A stretch of 64,000 bases of DNA, taken from Atlantibacter sp032062175 (lineage in GTDB: Bacteria > Pseudomonadota > Gammaproteobacteria > Enterobacterales > Enterobacteriaceae). The position numbers and the translations under genes were made by a program. The DNA lies in assembly GCF_032062175.1 (NCBI RefSeq), contig NZ_DAMBQK010000006.1, positions 62,001 to 126,000 on the forward strand, given 5' to 3'. The notes under the pieces were generated by a model that saw only the letters and a list, made by a program, of their open reading frames with translations, made no database searches and was not told the DNA's origin. Shown in pieces: positions 63,107 to 64,000 of this stretch; within the stretch, counting starts at the first letter, position 1, and each line of letters opens with the position of its first letter.

Positions 63107-63652
63107 ATGTCCGGGCAAAGTTTAGGCTTAATCGAAACCGTCGGAATGGCTGCGGCGGTGGAAGCCGCCGATGCCGCCATGAAATCCGCCAACGTCAGTC
63201 TGGTGGGTTATGAATTAACCAAAGGCGGTGGCATGGTGACCGTGAAACTGGAAGGCGAAGTGGGCGCGGTTAACGCGGCGGTAGCGGCGGCCATTAGTGC
63301 AGCGAGCCGTGTTGGTCGTGTGTACGCACATAAAGTGATCGCCCGTACCGCACAGCATATTGAGCATATCATTCACTCCAGCGAGACGGTTGGCATCGCG
63401 CAACCTGAATCTGAAGCGCCAACTGCGTCCCCGGAGCCACAGTCTGAAGAAGCGCCTTCACAGACCATTCCGGTGGTGAACCTTGACACGTCAACCCACG
63501 CATCCTGTATGGATGTCGTCGATGACGCCCCCCAGTCCACAGAGCATGAACAACAACCTAATCCCAGTGCGGAAAACATTGAACCGGCAAAACCTGACGC
63601 GCCGCAGGAAGTAACAAAGAAAAGCCCCCGTCCCGGTGGCAAGAAAAGATAA
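63107..63652 (+). CDS. Bacterial microcompartment hexamer shell protein with C-terminal extension
   Basis: A 181-residue protein. Residues 4-92 are a single BMC domain (PF00936, PduA/PduJ/EutM type): SLGLIETVGMAAAVEAADAA, the pore loop KGGGM (39-43) and AHKVIAR. Such hexamers tile the shell facets around enzymes that handle volatile aldehydes. Residues 95-181 are an unusual Pro/Glu/Ser-rich low-complexity extension with one Cys and a basic end (KKSPRPGGKKR). AGGAG lies six bases before the ATG. It follows the MetK-like gene by 45 bp and precedes a strong terminator. Confidence 0.9.
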   Translation: MSGQSLGLIETVGMAAAVEAADAAMKSANVSLVGYELTKGGGMVTVKLEGEVGAVNAAVAAAISAASRVGRVYAHKVIARTAQHIEHIIHSSETVGIAQPESEAPTASPEPQSEEAPSQTIPVVNLDTSTHASCMDVVDDAPQSTEHEQQPNPSAENIEPAKPDAPQEVTKKSPRPGGKKR

Positions 63653-63670
63653 CTAAACCGCTACGACACC

Positions 63671-63704
63671 GCCGCGATAAATCCAATTTATCGCGGCTTT
63701 TTTT
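63671..63704 (+). terminator. Intrinsic terminator of the shell-protein operon
   Basis: Perfect 12-bp stem GCCGCGATAAAT/ATTTATCGCGGC (63671-63682 with 63686-63697), 3-nt loop, then seven T. Confidence 0.95.
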
Positions 63705-63720
63705 ATGTCTGAAATATAAC

Positions 63721-63750
63721 AAAAAGCCAGCAGGCATAACCTGCTGGCTT
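63721..63750 (-). terminator. Terminator of the leftward membrane-protein gene
   Basis: AAGCCAGCAGG pairs with CCTGCTGGCTT around a 5-nt loop; on the minus strand it is followed by a T tract (complement of 63721-63725). It lies 15 bp past the stop at 63765. Confidence 0.88.
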
Positions 63751-63764
63751 ATTACAACGAGGGA

Positions 63765-64000
63765 TTAAAACAGTGGAACCAGGGTAAATAACCCAATAGT
63801 CGCCAACACGTTGATCGCTGTCGTCATTATCGCAATGGCCATTGCCGGCGGGTCAATATGGGTGTCGCCGTGGATCAGGAAAATACGCGACATTAGTTCA
63901 CCCAACAGGGCGCAAATAATACCGACGATGGCAGCCCAGATCAGGCTCCCCGACAGTACCGCCACCAGCGCAGCAGGCAGCGCGATATGGTGTGACACCG
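63765..64000 (-). CDS. C-terminal part of a polytopic membrane protein (runs off the window)
   Basis: The last 78 codons of a leftward gene that continues beyond base 64000. The visible part has three hydrophobic helices with a conserved-looking loop FLIHGDTHIDPPA between the second and third. The apparent start at 63998 is a GTG and is most likely an internal valine. I do not recognise the family. Its orientation is opposite to the microcompartment gene, so it is not part of that operon. Confidence 0.6.
   Translation of the reverse strand, partial: VSHHIALPAALVAVLSGSLIWAAIVGIICALLGELMSRIFLIHGDTHIDPPAMAIAIMTTAINVLATIGLFTLVPLF

Overview
The window is a contiguous piece of an enterobacterial (Enterobacteriaceae) chromosome. 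The core gene order matches the Escherichia coli 65-69 min region almost gene for gene (yghB-yqhC-yqhD-dkgA ... ygiQ-ftsP-plsC-parC-mdaB-ygiN-parE-yqiA-cpdA-yqiB-nudF / tolC-ygiB-ygiC ... ribB-ubiK-hldE-glnE-ygiF-ygiM ... cca-uppP-folB-plsY-tsaD-rpsU-dnaG-rpoD ... mug-ileX). Several blocks found in E. coli are missing: yqhG/yqhH, mqsRA and qseBC between parC and mdaB, the ygiL/yqiGHI/glgS block between ubiK and hldE, and the ttd operon between plsY and tsaD. This, a high-GC core and the accessory genes point to a non-Escherichia genus of the Klebsiella/Enterobacter/Kosakonia type. The species is not determinable by eye.

Layout. 1-5.6 kb: aldehyde stress locus (regulator yqhC, aldehyde reductase yqhD, aldo-keto reductase dkgA), with yghB and a single-gene DASS anion transporter. 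5.7-31.9 kb: housekeeping genes: radical-SAM YgiQ, division protein FtsP, phospholipid acyltransferase PlsC, topoisomerase IV (parC, parE), quinone enzymes (mdaB, ygiN), the nudF-yqiB-cpdA-yqiA-parE operon, tolC with a strong marbox, zupT, ribB under an FMN riboswitch, ubiK, hldE, glnE, ygiF and ygiM. 32.0-40.1 kb: an inserted, leftward surface-adhesin operon of the Salmonella/E. coli sinH-sinI-ratA type: an inverse autotransporter (intimin-like), a SinI-family protein and a 1561-residue repeat adhesin. 40.6-49.3 kb: cca, uppP, folB, plsY, tsaD and the macromolecular-synthesis operon rpsU-dnaG-rpoD. 49.5-50.6 kb: a small lipoprotein, mug and tRNA-Ile2 (ileX).

After ileX the window is accessory. 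50.7-58.2 kb is an iron-acquisition cluster: a CirA-like TonB-dependent receptor co-transcribed with a YncE-like beta-propeller protein, a FoxA/FhuA-type siderophore receptor and a PchR-type AraC regulator. Three Fur-box-like sites sit upstream of three of these transcription units. 58.5-59.1 kb holds two unrecognised small membrane/secreted proteins.

The right end (59.5-63.7 kb) is the most unusual part. It holds a soluble PocR-domain histidine kinase, its AraC-type response regulator, a second (divergent but active-site-intact) S-adenosylmethionine synthetase, and a bacterial-microcompartment hexamer shell protein with a long C-terminal extension, closed by a strong terminator. No microcompartment enzymes lie beside it, so it looks like a satellite of a glycyl-radical or diol-type microcompartment system encoded elsewhere. 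The window ends inside a leftward membrane-protein gene.
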